Below are positions 1-5,744 of a stretch of 6,333 bases of DNA, in pieces (within the stretch, counting starts at the first letter, position 1; each line of letters opens with the position of its first letter). The DNA is from Rhodospirillales bacterium (lineage in GTDB: Bacteria > Pseudomonadota > Alphaproteobacteria > Rhodospirillales > JABHCV01), in the NCBI GenBank assembly GCA_016776705.1, contig JADHSW010000169.1, forward strand, positions 1-6,333. Direction: 5' to 3'. A program made the position numbers and the translations under genes. A model generated the notes under the pieces. That model did no database searches and was not told where the DNA came from. It saw only the letters and a program-made list of their open reading frames with translations.

Positions 1-477
1 TTAAAGGCCGGTAAGTATTACCCGCTGTATGATCAGTGGGTTCTGTCCTTCCGGGCAAGCGTCGGTCATATAATCGGGCTTGGCGAAGATGTCGGCCTGC
101 ATGACCGTTTTTTCATTGGCGGCGATGATTTGCGCGGTTTTGCAACGTCGGGTGTTGGTCCACGCGATCAAGCGACCAAGGATGCACTGGGCGGTGAATG
201 GATGTACAAAGGCGGCGCAGAAATCAAGTTCCCGCTTGGATTACCTGAGGAATTGGGCATCACTGGAAAGCTGTTTTCCGATGTGGGTAGTGCGGGAAAA
301 TTGAACGCCAATTCGTCCGCCGTAAATGATACGGGGAGTGCGCGTGTTTCTGTGGGCACCGGCATTACCTGGGTGTCGCCTTTTGGCCCGCTGGGAATAG
401 ATTTCGGTGTTCCCATAGTCAAAGAAAACTTTGATGAAACAGAGAATATGCGCGTTAATTTCGGCACCAGATTTTAG
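1..477 (+). CDS. bamA: BamA outer-membrane assembly factor, 3' end only (C-terminal beta-barrel)
   Basis: Partial gene: the frame is open from the first base and ends at TAG 475-477, giving the last 158 residues. BamA is the barrel subunit of the BAM complex, which folds and inserts beta-barrel proteins into the outer membrane. The visible part is the end of the Omp85-family barrel. The L6-loop motif GGDDLRGF (bases 118-141, with the key Arg-Gly-Phe) is present, followed by alternating beta-strand segments such as GPLGIDFGVPI. The chain ends in MRVNFGTRF, a terminal strand with C-terminal Phe as expected of a BAM-recognised beta-signal. Family members are usually about 750-800 residues, so the signal peptide, POTRA domains and most of the barrel lie upstream of the window. 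The downstream neighbour is skp, a standard pairing. The family call is firm. The exact role rests on the skp-lpxD-fabZ-lpxA context, which distinguishes it from the paralogue TamA. Confidence 0.95.
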   Translation, partial: LKAGKYYPLYDQWVLSFRASVGHIIGLGEDVGLHDRFFIGGDDLRGFATSGVGPRDQATKDALGGEWMYKGGAEIKFPLGLPEELGITGKLFSDVGSAGKLNANSSAVNDTGSARVSVGTGITWVSPFGPLGIDFGVPIVKENFDETENMRVNFGTRF

Positions 478-480
478 GAG
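476..480 (+). promoter_or_regulatory. Ribosome binding site of skp, overlapping the bamA stop codon
   Basis: AGGAG lies 7 bases before the GTG at 488 and shares its first two bases with the bamA TAG stop. It decides the GTG start of skp over the in-frame TTG (431) and ATG (434) upstream, which lie inside bamA and would put extra residues in front of the signal peptide. Confidence 0.8.
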
Positions 481-487
481 TTTGTCC

Positions 488-1039
488 GTGAAAAAATTGT
501 TAACTTTGTTTTCTCTGGCTGGGTTCCTTTTTCTGGCTCCTGTGAAAACTTCTTTTGCTCAGGATGCAGGGGCCTCTGTTGCCGTCATAAACATTAATGT
601 CATTCTTCGTAACGGCCTGGCTTTCAATTCCATTCGCGAGCAAATTGGCAAATATCGGGAAGTCTTCCAGAGCGAAATCCAAAAAGAGGAAGAAGCCCTG
701 AGGAATGCGAATCAGGAATTGGCGCGGCAAAGGGCCTTGCTTTCGGCCGATGCATTTGCTGAAAAACGCCGTGAGTTCGAAAAAAAGGTGGCCGATGTTC
801 AGCGCCTTGTTCAGCAACGCAAGATGAACCTGGACATGGTGCAGGGAGAGGCCATGGAAAAAATTCAGAAAGTGTTGAACGAAATTGTTACCGCCATGGC
901 GACGGAAAAAAATATTTCGCTTATTTTGCGCCAGGATCAGATTGTGTTGGCGGCCCCCAAACTGCAAATAACCCAACTTGTCCTTGATCGCCTGAATGCA
1001 CAAATGCCGACAATCCAGGTTTCTGTTCCGGCTAAATAG
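488..1039 (+). CDS. skp: Skp/OmpH-family periplasmic chaperone
   Basis: A 183-residue secreted chaperone that holds unfolded outer-membrane proteins on their way to the BAM complex. The GTG start at 488 is preferred because it has a well-placed AGGAG and gives a clean signal peptide: a KK basic start, the hydrophobic stretch LLTLFSLAGFLFLA and a probable cleavage after SFA (residue 24, before QDAG). The mature protein opens with the beta segment ASVAVININVIL. A long charged helical region follows at about residues 55-135 (rich in Glu, Lys, Gln and Arg), matching the coiled-coil arms of the Skp trimer. It then returns to beta segments (NISLILRQDQIVLAA) and a final helix with the ITQLVLDRLN sequence typical of the family. 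The length fits alphaproteobacterial OmpH proteins. It sits 10 bases after bamA and 25 bases before lpxD, so co-transcription is likely. Sequence identity in this family is low, so the assignment rests on architecture and context. Confidence 0.92.
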   Translation: MKKLLTLFSLAGFLFLAPVKTSFAQDAGASVAVININVILRNGLAFNSIREQIGKYREVFQSEIQKEEEALRNANQELARQRALLSADAFAEKRREFEKKVADVQRLVQQRKMNLDMVQGEAMEKIQKVLNEIVTAMATEKNISLILRQDQIVLAAPKLQITQLVLDRLNAQMPTIQVSVPAK

Positions 1040-1064
1040 AAAATTAAAAGGGCGTATTCCGGTT

Positions 1065-2087
1065 ATGGCCGACCCCCAGTTTTTTAAAGTTGCAGGCCCT
1101 TTTCCCCTACATGAATTGGCAGAGATCGCTGGTGGGACATTAGCAGAAGGCGCAGATGGGGGGGCTGAATTCAGTGATGTTGCCCCGTTGGGTGACGCGG
1201 GTCCATCTCATATCAGTTTTCTCGATAACAAAAAATATGTACAGGATTATACCCAAAGCAAAGCAGGGGCCTGCATTGTTCACCCGGCACTTGCCTCCAG
1301 GGCACCGGAAGGCATGCATCTGGTCCTCATGGAAGATCCATATCGTGGCTATGCATGTGTGGCTCGTGCTTTCTATCCGCTGATCCAACTGAATCCGGAA
1401 ATTTCCGGCAATGCCAGCATTCATGAAACAGCGACAACAGGGGCGAACTGCAGGATTGATCCCGGCGCAGTTATTGGCGCCAACGCCCGCGTTGGAGATA
1501 ATTGCTGGATTGGCGCCAATACAGTCATTGGTCAAGGGGTTAGCATCGGCGCTGACAGCAGGATCGGTCCCCTGGTTACCCTCGATTTTTGCCAGATCGG
1601 ATCGCAGGTCATCATCCATACCGGGGTTCGCATTGGTCAGGATGGCTTTGGCTTTGCTATGGGGGCGGAAGGTCACTTGAAGGTTCCGCAATTGGGCAGG
1701 GTGATTATCGGGGATGATGTTGAAATCGGCGCCAATTCAACCATAGACCGGGGAACCGGTCCGGATACGATAATCGGCGCCGGATCGAAAATTGATAATT
1801 TAGTCCAGATCGGCCATAACGTTCGTCTGGGCCGTTGTTGTATTGTTGTATCCCAGGTTGGAATATCCGGTTCAACGACGGTTGGTGACTTTGCCGCCCT
1901 TGGTGGACAGGTGGGACTTGCGGGCCACCTGGAAATTGGTCCAGGGGCGCAAATAGCGGCTCAAAGCGGGGTCATGAGGAACGTGGCACCGGGTGAAAAA
2001 ATCGGCGGATCACCAGCACAGCCGTTCCGGGAATGGATGCGCGGCGTTGCTGCAATTGACAAAATGTCAAAAAGGAAAGGTCAGTAG
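1065..2087 (+). CDS. lpxD: LpxD, UDP-3-O-acylglucosamine N-acyltransferase
   Basis: A 340-residue cytoplasmic enzyme that transfers a 3-hydroxyacyl chain from ACP to the 2-amino group of UDP-3-O-acyl-glucosamine, the third step of lipid A synthesis. The N-terminal substrate-binding domain spans about residues 1-108 and includes the SFLDNKKY segment. A left-handed beta-helix of hexapeptide repeats follows at about 110-310 (ETATTGANCRIDPGAVIGAN and many IGA/IGD turns), then a short C-terminal helix (PFREWMRGV). The likely catalytic base is His251 in QIGHNV, which matches the His239 motif of E. coli LpxD. The signatures GQDGFGFA (191-198) and GQVGLAGHLEI (281-291) are also typical. The start at 1065 gives the usual MADPQFF opening. 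An earlier in-frame ATG (996) lies inside skp and is not favoured. The ribosome site is weak: AAAAGGG is 12 bases away. The gap to fabZ is 2 bases. Confidence 0.96.
   Translation: MADPQFFKVAGPFPLHELAEIAGGTLAEGADGGAEFSDVAPLGDAGPSHISFLDNKKYVQDYTQSKAGACIVHPALASRAPEGMHLVLMEDPYRGYACVARAFYPLIQLNPEISGNASIHETATTGANCRIDPGAVIGANARVGDNCWIGANTVIGQGVSIGADSRIGPLVTLDFCQIGSQVIIHTGVRIGQDGFGFAMGAEGHLKVPQLGRVIIGDDVEIGANSTIDRGTGPDTIIGAGSKIDNLVQIGHNVRLGRCCIVVSQVGISGSTTVGDFAALGGQVGLAGHLEIGPGAQIAAQSGVMRNVAPGEKIGGSPAQPFREWMRGVAAIDKMSKRKGQ
2072..2080 (+). promoter_or_regulatory. Ribosome binding site of fabZ, inside the end of lpxD
   Basis: The purine run AAGGAAAGG ends 9 bases before the GTG at 2090. It supports that GTG as the start of fabZ and lies within the last codons of lpxD, so the two genes are probably translationally linked. 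Confidence 0.7.
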
Positions 2088-2089
2088 TC

Positions 2090-2560
2090 GTGTCGAGTGA
2101 AAACAATTCCGAGAAAGTTGAAGATATCGACATCGTGAGGATCATGGATATGATCCCGCACCGTTATCCTTTTTTGATGATCGACAAAGTGACCGAGGTG
2201 GTGGCGAACGAAAGCGCCATAGGCCTTAAGAATGTCAGCATTAACGAGCCTTATTTTCAGGGGCATTTCCCCGGCCATCCTGTAATGCCAGGGGTCCTGA
2301 TTGTCGAAGCCATGGCACAAACTTCCGGCGTCCTGGTAATCCAGACAATGGGTGCGGAATCCGAGGGAAAACTGGTGTATTTTATGTCTGTCGATAAAGC
2401 CCGGTTTCGTAAACCGGTAATGCCAGGCGATACCTTAATGATCAAGGTCACCAAACTTCAGAACCGTGGCCCCGTGTGGAAATTCCAGGGTGAGGCCCGC
2501 GTTGGCGATACACTGATGGCGGAAGCGACCTTTGCCGCGATGATTGTGGATAACAAATAA
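2090..2560 (+). CDS. fabZ: FabZ, 3-hydroxyacyl-ACP dehydratase
   Basis: A 156-residue hot-dog-fold dehydratase that removes water from 3-hydroxyacyl-ACP to give trans-2-enoyl-ACP in fatty-acid elongation. In this cluster it competes with LpxA and LpxD for 3-hydroxyacyl-ACP, which explains why its gene is kept with theirs. PHRYPFLMIDKV (residues 23-34) is the family's N-terminal signature. The active-site block HFPGHPVMPGVLIVE carries His59 and Glu73, the spacing of 14 known for the catalytic His/Glu pair (His49/Glu63 in the Pseudomonas enzyme). MPGD (111-114) and the tail FAAMIVD are also typical. The GTG start is supported by the AAGGAAAGG upstream and places the PHRYPF motif at the same depth as in E. 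coli FabZ. The TAA stop overlaps the lpxA ATG by one base (TAATG), so the two genes are coupled. FabZ is favoured over FabA by the motif and context. Confidence 0.97.
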   Translation: MSSENNSEKVEDIDIVRIMDMIPHRYPFLMIDKVTEVVANESAIGLKNVSINEPYFQGHFPGHPVMPGVLIVEAMAQTSGVLVIQTMGAESEGKLVYFMSVDKARFRKPVMPGDTLMIKVTKLQNRGPVWKFQGEARVGDTLMAEATFAAMIVDNK

Positions 2561-3360
2561 TGACAGACATACATCCCACTGCCTTAATTGCAGACGGAGC
2601 CGAAATCGGCACTGGCACAAAAATTGGTCCCTATTGCATCGTCGGGTCCGATGTGAAACTTGGGGACGGTGTTGAACTGGTTTCACATGTCGTTGTTGAA
2701 GGCATCACCAGTGTTGGAACGAACACACGAATATTTCCTTTTGCATCGATAGGGCATCAGCCACAGGATTTGAAGTATGGCGGCGAGCCTTCCCGACTGG
2801 AAATTGGCTGCAATAACGTCATCCGTGAACACGTTACCATGAACCCGGGTACCGAAGGCGGCGGCATGCTGACCAGTGTCGGTAACAACTGCCTTTTTAT
2901 GGTCGGTGCCCATGTCGCCCATGATTGTCATATCAAGGATCATGTGATTTTGGTCAATAACGCCACCTTGGGCGGCCATGTCGAAATTGACGAATGGGCG
3001 ATTATTGGTGGGCTTTCAGCCATACATCAGTTTGTCCGTGTTGGTCGCCATTCCATGATTGGTGGCATGTCGGGTATTGAAAACGATGTTATTCCTTATG
3101 GTTCGGTGATTGGAAATCGCGCCCGCTTGCAGGGCCTGAACGTTGTTGGTCTGAAACGTCGCAATTTTGACCGGGAAACCATCCATGCCCTGCGCAATGC
3201 CTATCGTTTGATGTTCGCGCCTGAAGGCACCCTGGCTGAACGTTTGGAAGATGTCGCCGAAATGATGAGCGAAATCGAACCAGTCATGGAAATCGTCAAC
3301 TTTATCCGCGCTGACTCGTCGCGCTCCATCTGTCAACCCAATCTGGAAGATGCTGCCTAA
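2560..3360 (+). CDS. lpxA: LpxA, UDP-N-acetylglucosamine O-acyltransferase
   Basis: A 266-residue cytoplasmic enzyme that starts lipid A synthesis by moving a 3-hydroxyacyl chain from ACP to the 3-OH of UDP-GlcNAc. A left-handed beta-helix of hexapeptide repeats covers about residues 1-190 (IHPTALIADGAEIGTGTKIG onward). A helical C-terminal domain follows at about 197-266 (GLKRRNF, then LRNAYRLMF). The catalytic base is His121 in AHVAHDC, which aligns with His125 of E. coli. IHQF with His156 matches E. coli His160. The hydrocarbon-ruler position (E. coli Gly173) is Gly169 here, in IGGMSG. The length is close to the usual 255-270. It starts on TAATG, overlapping fabZ by one base, and its last 11 bases overlap the start of the lpxI-lpxB gene. 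No strong ribosome site of its own is visible, so coupling to fabZ is likely. Confidence 0.97.
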   Translation: MTDIHPTALIADGAEIGTGTKIGPYCIVGSDVKLGDGVELVSHVVVEGITSVGTNTRIFPFASIGHQPQDLKYGGEPSRLEIGCNNVIREHVTMNPGTEGGGMLTSVGNNCLFMVGAHVAHDCHIKDHVILVNNATLGGHVEIDEWAIIGGLSAIHQFVRVGRHSMIGGMSGIENDVIPYGSVIGNRARLQGLNVVGLKRRNFDRETIHALRNAYRLMFAPEGTLAERLEDVAEMMSEIEPVMEIVNFIRADSSRSICQPNLEDAA

Positions 3361-5320
3361 GCTAGGCATTCTCGCTGGCAGTGGTGAGCTGCCAGCGCGC
3401 ATCATCCGATCCTGTCGGGAATCCGGACGAGACTTTTTTGTCATTGCCTTTGAAGGCCAAACCGATCCCGCCCTTCTCAGTGACGGGGACGAACATGCCT
3501 GGGTGCGCCTGGGTGCTGCCGGAACAACGTTAAAGCACCTGAATGATGCCAGCGTAAAAGAACTGGTCATGGCGGGCGCCATCAAAAGACCTGGGCTGAC
3601 GGATTTGCGCCCTGATTTGTGGGCGACAAGGTTTTTTGCGACAAGCGGGGCGGCTTCGCTGGGTGACGACGGTTTGCTCAAAGCCCTGGTCAAGGCCCTG
3701 GAAGGTGAAGGTTTCAGTGTTACGGGCGTTGATCAATTATTGCCCGATATCCTGGCTCCTGTTGGCGTATACGGTTCCGTCAGCCCGTCTGATGCATTGC
3801 GTGCGGATATTTCCCTGGCCCGTGAAGCCGCCTTGTCCGTTGGTGCCCAGGATAAAGGGCAGGGTGCTATTGCGTTTCAGGGCAAGGTACTGGCGGTTGA
3901 AGATGAACTGGGCACGGATGTGATGATCGCACGCATCGCAATATCAAGCGATGAAATGAAAGGCGGCGTTCTGGTCAAAGTGTGCAAGCCAGGACAGGAG
4001 ACCCGCGCCGATCTACCCACAATAGGTGTTTCAACGATTGATGCCGCTGCGAAGGCCGGACTCAACGGTGTCGCCGTTCAGGCGGGGAAGGCACTGGTTG
4101 TTGACTTGCCTGCGGTGGTCGCCGCAGCCGATGCCAATGGGTTGTTTGTCATCGGGATCGAAATCGAAAGCCCCTTGATTTACATCATCGCCGGTGAGGC
4201 ATCGGGGGATATTCTTGGTGCGCGTGTCATGGCGCGCATGAAGGAGCAAAATACGGACACGCGTTTTGTCGGTGTTGGTGGTCCGAAAATGATTGAACAA
4301 GGACTGCACAGCCTGTTCCCAATGGAAGAATTATCCCTGATGGGGATAACGGAAATAATTCCGCATATTCCAAAGCTGCTGAAACGCATTAAACAGACAG
4401 TGGCCGATGTGTTGAAACAAGGCCCGGATGTGTTACTGACCATTGATGCGCCCGGATTTTGTTTTCGTGTCTCCAGGAAGTTGAAGGGTAAAGGCATCAA
4501 ACTGGTTCACTATGTCGCACCAACAGTTTGGGCATGGAAACCCGGGCGGGCGAAAAAGGTGGCAGGATTTCTGGATCACCTGCTGACATTGCTTCCCTTC
4601 GAGCCGCCATATTTTGAAAAGGAAGGTCTGCCCACAATATTCGTCGGCCATAGCGTCGTTGAGGGTGAAGCGGACAAGGGCCATGGCGAGTCTTTTCGCA
4701 AACGCCACAACATCGACATCCATGCTCCCTTGATGGTTATGCTGCCTGGATCGCGCCGTGGGGAAGTTCAGAAACTTCTTGGAATTTTTTGCCAAACCGC
4801 TATCCAGCTAGCCAGAACTCATTCGGATTTGCAAATTGTCATTCCCGTTCTGGGAACATTGAGCGAGACAATTCGCAGGGAAATTGGACCATGGCCGCTG
4901 AAGGCTCTTGTTGTCGAAGGCGATAGGGAAAAATTTGACGCCTTCGCCGCCGGCGATGTAGCGCTTGCGGCTTCAGGTACCGTTGCCCTGGAACTGGCCA
5001 TGGCCGGGACACCAAATATTATTGCCTACAGGGTCAATCCCGTAACCGCCTGGCTTGTTCGCAGGTTACTAAAAATACCCTATGCAAACCTGATTAACAT
5101 CGTTCTTGGAAGAGAAGCGATTCCGGAATTCTTACAGGAAAAATGCCAACCTGATTTACTGGCTCAATCCCTGGCGGAATTGCTGGATGATGAAAATGCG
5201 GCAATCAAACAGATTGAAGCGGCTAATGAGGCGCTTACACAACTGGGGCGGGGAGGGGCGTCGCCATCCGGGCGCGTCGCTGATGTCCTGTTTTCCATTT
5301 TAAAGGAGATCAAAAAATGA
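3350..5320 (+). CDS. lpxI-lpxB: LpxI-LpxB fusion: UDP-2,3-diacylglucosamine pyrophosphatase and lipid-A-disaccharide synthase
   Basis: One open frame of 656 codons encodes two consecutive lipid A enzymes. Residues 1 to about 270 are LpxI (DUF1009), which cleaves UDP-2,3-diacylglucosamine to lipid X and UMP. Visible LpxI marks are KLGILAGSGELP (4-15), TDLRPD (84-89), GDDGLLKAL (105-113), KGQGAI (169-174) and KPGQETRADLPTIG (213-226). Asp221 there is probably the catalytic Asp known as D225 in Caulobacter. Residues from about 270 to 656 are LpxB (GT19), a peripheral inner-membrane glycosyltransferase that joins lipid X to UDP-2,3-diacylglucosamine. Its marks are IIAGEASGDILGAR (279-292), IDAPGF with Asp366 (E. 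coli Asp98), HYVAPTVWAWKPGR (387-400), LPGSRRGEV with Arg469 (E. coli Arg201), ASGTVALELAMAGTP (541-555) and LGREAIPEFLQ (586-596). The E. coli LpxB offset is a constant 268 at three points, so the LpxB part is full length and no linker remains. The ATG overlaps lpxA by 11 bases, and TGA overlaps gloA by 4. LpxI and LpxB are normally separate proteins. A stop lost by sequencing error cannot be excluded from one sequence. Confidence 0.93.
   Translation: MLPKLGILAGSGELPARIIRSCRESGRDFFVIAFEGQTDPALLSDGDEHAWVRLGAAGTTLKHLNDASVKELVMAGAIKRPGLTDLRPDLWATRFFATSGAASLGDDGLLKALVKALEGEGFSVTGVDQLLPDILAPVGVYGSVSPSDALRADISLAREAALSVGAQDKGQGAIAFQGKVLAVEDELGTDVMIARIAISSDEMKGGVLVKVCKPGQETRADLPTIGVSTIDAAAKAGLNGVAVQAGKALVVDLPAVVAAADANGLFVIGIEIESPLIYIIAGEASGDILGARVMARMKEQNTDTRFVGVGGPKMIEQGLHSLFPMEELSLMGITEIIPHIPKLLKRIKQTVADVLKQGPDVLLTIDAPGFCFRVSRKLKGKGIKLVHYVAPTVWAWKPGRAKKVAGFLDHLLTLLPFEPPYFEKEGLPTIFVGHSVVEGEADKGHGESFRKRHNIDIHAPLMVMLPGSRRGEVQKLLGIFCQTAIQLARTHSDLQIVIPVLGTLSETIRREIGPWPLKALVVEGDREKFDAFAAGDVALAASGTVALELAMAGTPNIIAYRVNPVTAWLVRRLLKIPYANLINIVLGREAIPEFLQEKCQPDLLAQSLAELLDDENAAIKQIEAANEALTQLGRGGASPSGRVADVLFSILKEIKK
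3373..3397 (+). repeat. Inverted repeat (9-bp stem, 7-base loop) at the start of lpxI
   Basis: CGCTGGCAG (3373-3381) and CTGCCAGCG (3389-3397) are perfect reverse complements around the loop TGGTGAG. The hairpin begins 12 bases after the lpxA stop and lies within codons 8-16 of the lpxI-lpxB gene. No T-run follows, so it is not a classical terminator. It encodes the conserved LAGSGELPA stretch, so it may be a by-product of coding constraint. Confidence 0.45.
4142..4189 (+). other. LpxI/LpxB junction within the fused gene
   Basis: These 16 codons read LFVIGIEIESPLIYII. GLFVIGI is where LpxI proteins normally end, and PLIYIIAGEASGD is where LpxB proteins normally begin, so the two domains meet with only a few residues between them. 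No ATG or GTG start lies at the junction. The only near start is TTG at 4175, with no good ribosome site ahead of it. GAA at 4160 is one base from TAA, and ATC at 4163 is one base from ATG, so two substitutions would give back separate genes. Confidence 0.7.
5303..5308 (+). promoter_or_regulatory. Ribosome binding site of gloA, inside the end of lpxB
   Basis: AAGGAG lies 8 bases before the ATG at 5317, within the last codons of the lpxI-lpxB gene. It is among the strongest ribosome sites in the window. It suggests that gloA can be translated efficiently in addition to being coupled through the ATGA overlap. Confidence 0.8.
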
Positions 5321-5724
5321 GTATGGACAGCGGAAAATTTCGCCTGCTACACACCATGATCCGGGTGCTGGATCTAGACAAATCCCTCGATTTTTATACC
5401 CGGCATTTGGGTATGACGCTGATGCGCAAAACGGATTTTCCCGGTGGTAAATTTACCCTCGCCTTCGTAGGTTATGGCGACGAGTCAAGCGATGCCGTTA
5501 TCGAATTGACCCATAACTGGGATCAGGCAGAGCCCTATGAAATGGGCAGCGGTTTTGGTCATCTGGCGGTTGCAGTGCCAGACATATATGGCGCTTGTAA
5601 TACCATGCGGGATGAGGGTGTAACGATCAGCAGGGAACCGGGTCCGATGATGCATGGCAAAAGCGTGATCGCCTTCATCGAAGATCCTGACGGCTATAAA
5701 ATCGAACTAATCGAGCGCTCCTGA
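5317..5724 (+). CDS. gloA: Glyoxalase I (lactoylglutathione lyase), Ni-type
   Basis: A 135-residue cytoplasmic enzyme that converts the hemithioacetal of methylglyoxal and glutathione to S-lactoylglutathione, which glyoxalase II then hydrolyses. It contains two VOC-type beta-alpha-beta-beta-beta modules. The opening LLHTMIRVLDLDKSLDFYT closely resembles E. coli GloA. The four metal ligands can be placed at His12, Glu63 (in VIELTHN), His82 (in GHLAVAV) and Glu130 (in YKIELIE), matching E. coli His5, Glu56, His74 and Glu122. The short length, without the insertions of the Zn-dependent eukaryotic type, indicates the Ni/Co-activated bacterial class. The ATG is fixed by AAGGAG 8 bases upstream and overlaps the lpxB stop as ATGA. 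It is the last gene of the lipid A cluster, yet it has no known step in that pathway. Its last codons form one arm of the terminator hairpin. Another VOC enzyme is possible, but the full ligand set favours GloA. Confidence 0.94.
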   Translation: MSMDSGKFRLLHTMIRVLDLDKSLDFYTRHLGMTLMRKTDFPGGKFTLAFVGYGDESSDAVIELTHNWDQAEPYEMGSGFGHLAVAVPDIYGACNTMRDEGVTISREPGPMMHGKSVIAFIEDPDGYKIELIERS

Positions 5725-5741
5725 GTAGGAGCGCTCGATTA
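5708..5741. terminator. Bidirectional hairpin terminator between gloA and gltA
   Basis: TAATCGAGCGCTCC (5708-5721) and GGAGCGCTCGATTA (5728-5741) form a perfect 14-bp stem around the 6-base loop TGAGTA. The loop begins with the gloA TGA stop (5722-5724), so the left arm encodes the last gloA residues. The gltA stop ends 3 bases past the right arm, so the hairpin serves both convergent genes. The T-tracts are modest: ATCTT follows on the + strand and GATTTTAT on the - strand. Each arm also contains the 8-base palindrome GAGCGCTC. The structure is certain from the sequence. Termination activity is inferred from its position. Confidence 0.85.
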
Positions 5742-5744
5742 ATC

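Noticed and set aside
431..487. Upstream TTG/ATG starts for skp
   Set aside because: They lie inside bamA and would add 18-19 residues before the signal peptide. GTG at 488 has AGGAG at the right distance.
500..1003. A 167-codon - strand open frame opposite skp
   Set aside because: It is antisense to a gene with a signal peptide, ribosome site and family architecture, and its own translation shows no family feature.
996..1064. Upstream ATG start for lpxD
   Set aside because: It overlaps skp and adds residues not expected in LpxD. ATG at 1065 gives the usual MADPQFF opening.
1040..1064. A promoter in the skp-lpxD gap
   Set aside because: The gap is only 25 bases, and I could not identify a convincing -35/-10 pair.
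1026..1065. Near-direct repeat TTCCGGYTA at 1026 and 1057 around the skp-lpxD gap
   Set aside because: Nine bases with one mismatch, one copy inside skp coding sequence. It is most likely chance.
1140..1691. A 183-codon - strand open frame opposite lpxD
   Set aside because: Its N/A/G-rich translation mirrors the hexapeptide-repeat codons of lpxD and is not an independent gene.
3016..3693. A 225-codon open frame on the - strand across lpxA and lpxI
   Set aside because: It lies opposite two clearly conserved coding regions, has no recognisable domain and looks like a codon-bias shadow.
4100..4200. A frameshift error as the cause of the LpxI-LpxB fusion
   Set aside because: Both domains keep recognisable sequence in the same frame right up to the junction, and the +1 frame there (ending at TGA 4176-4178) does not resemble LpxI. 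A substituted stop remains possible, but not a shift.
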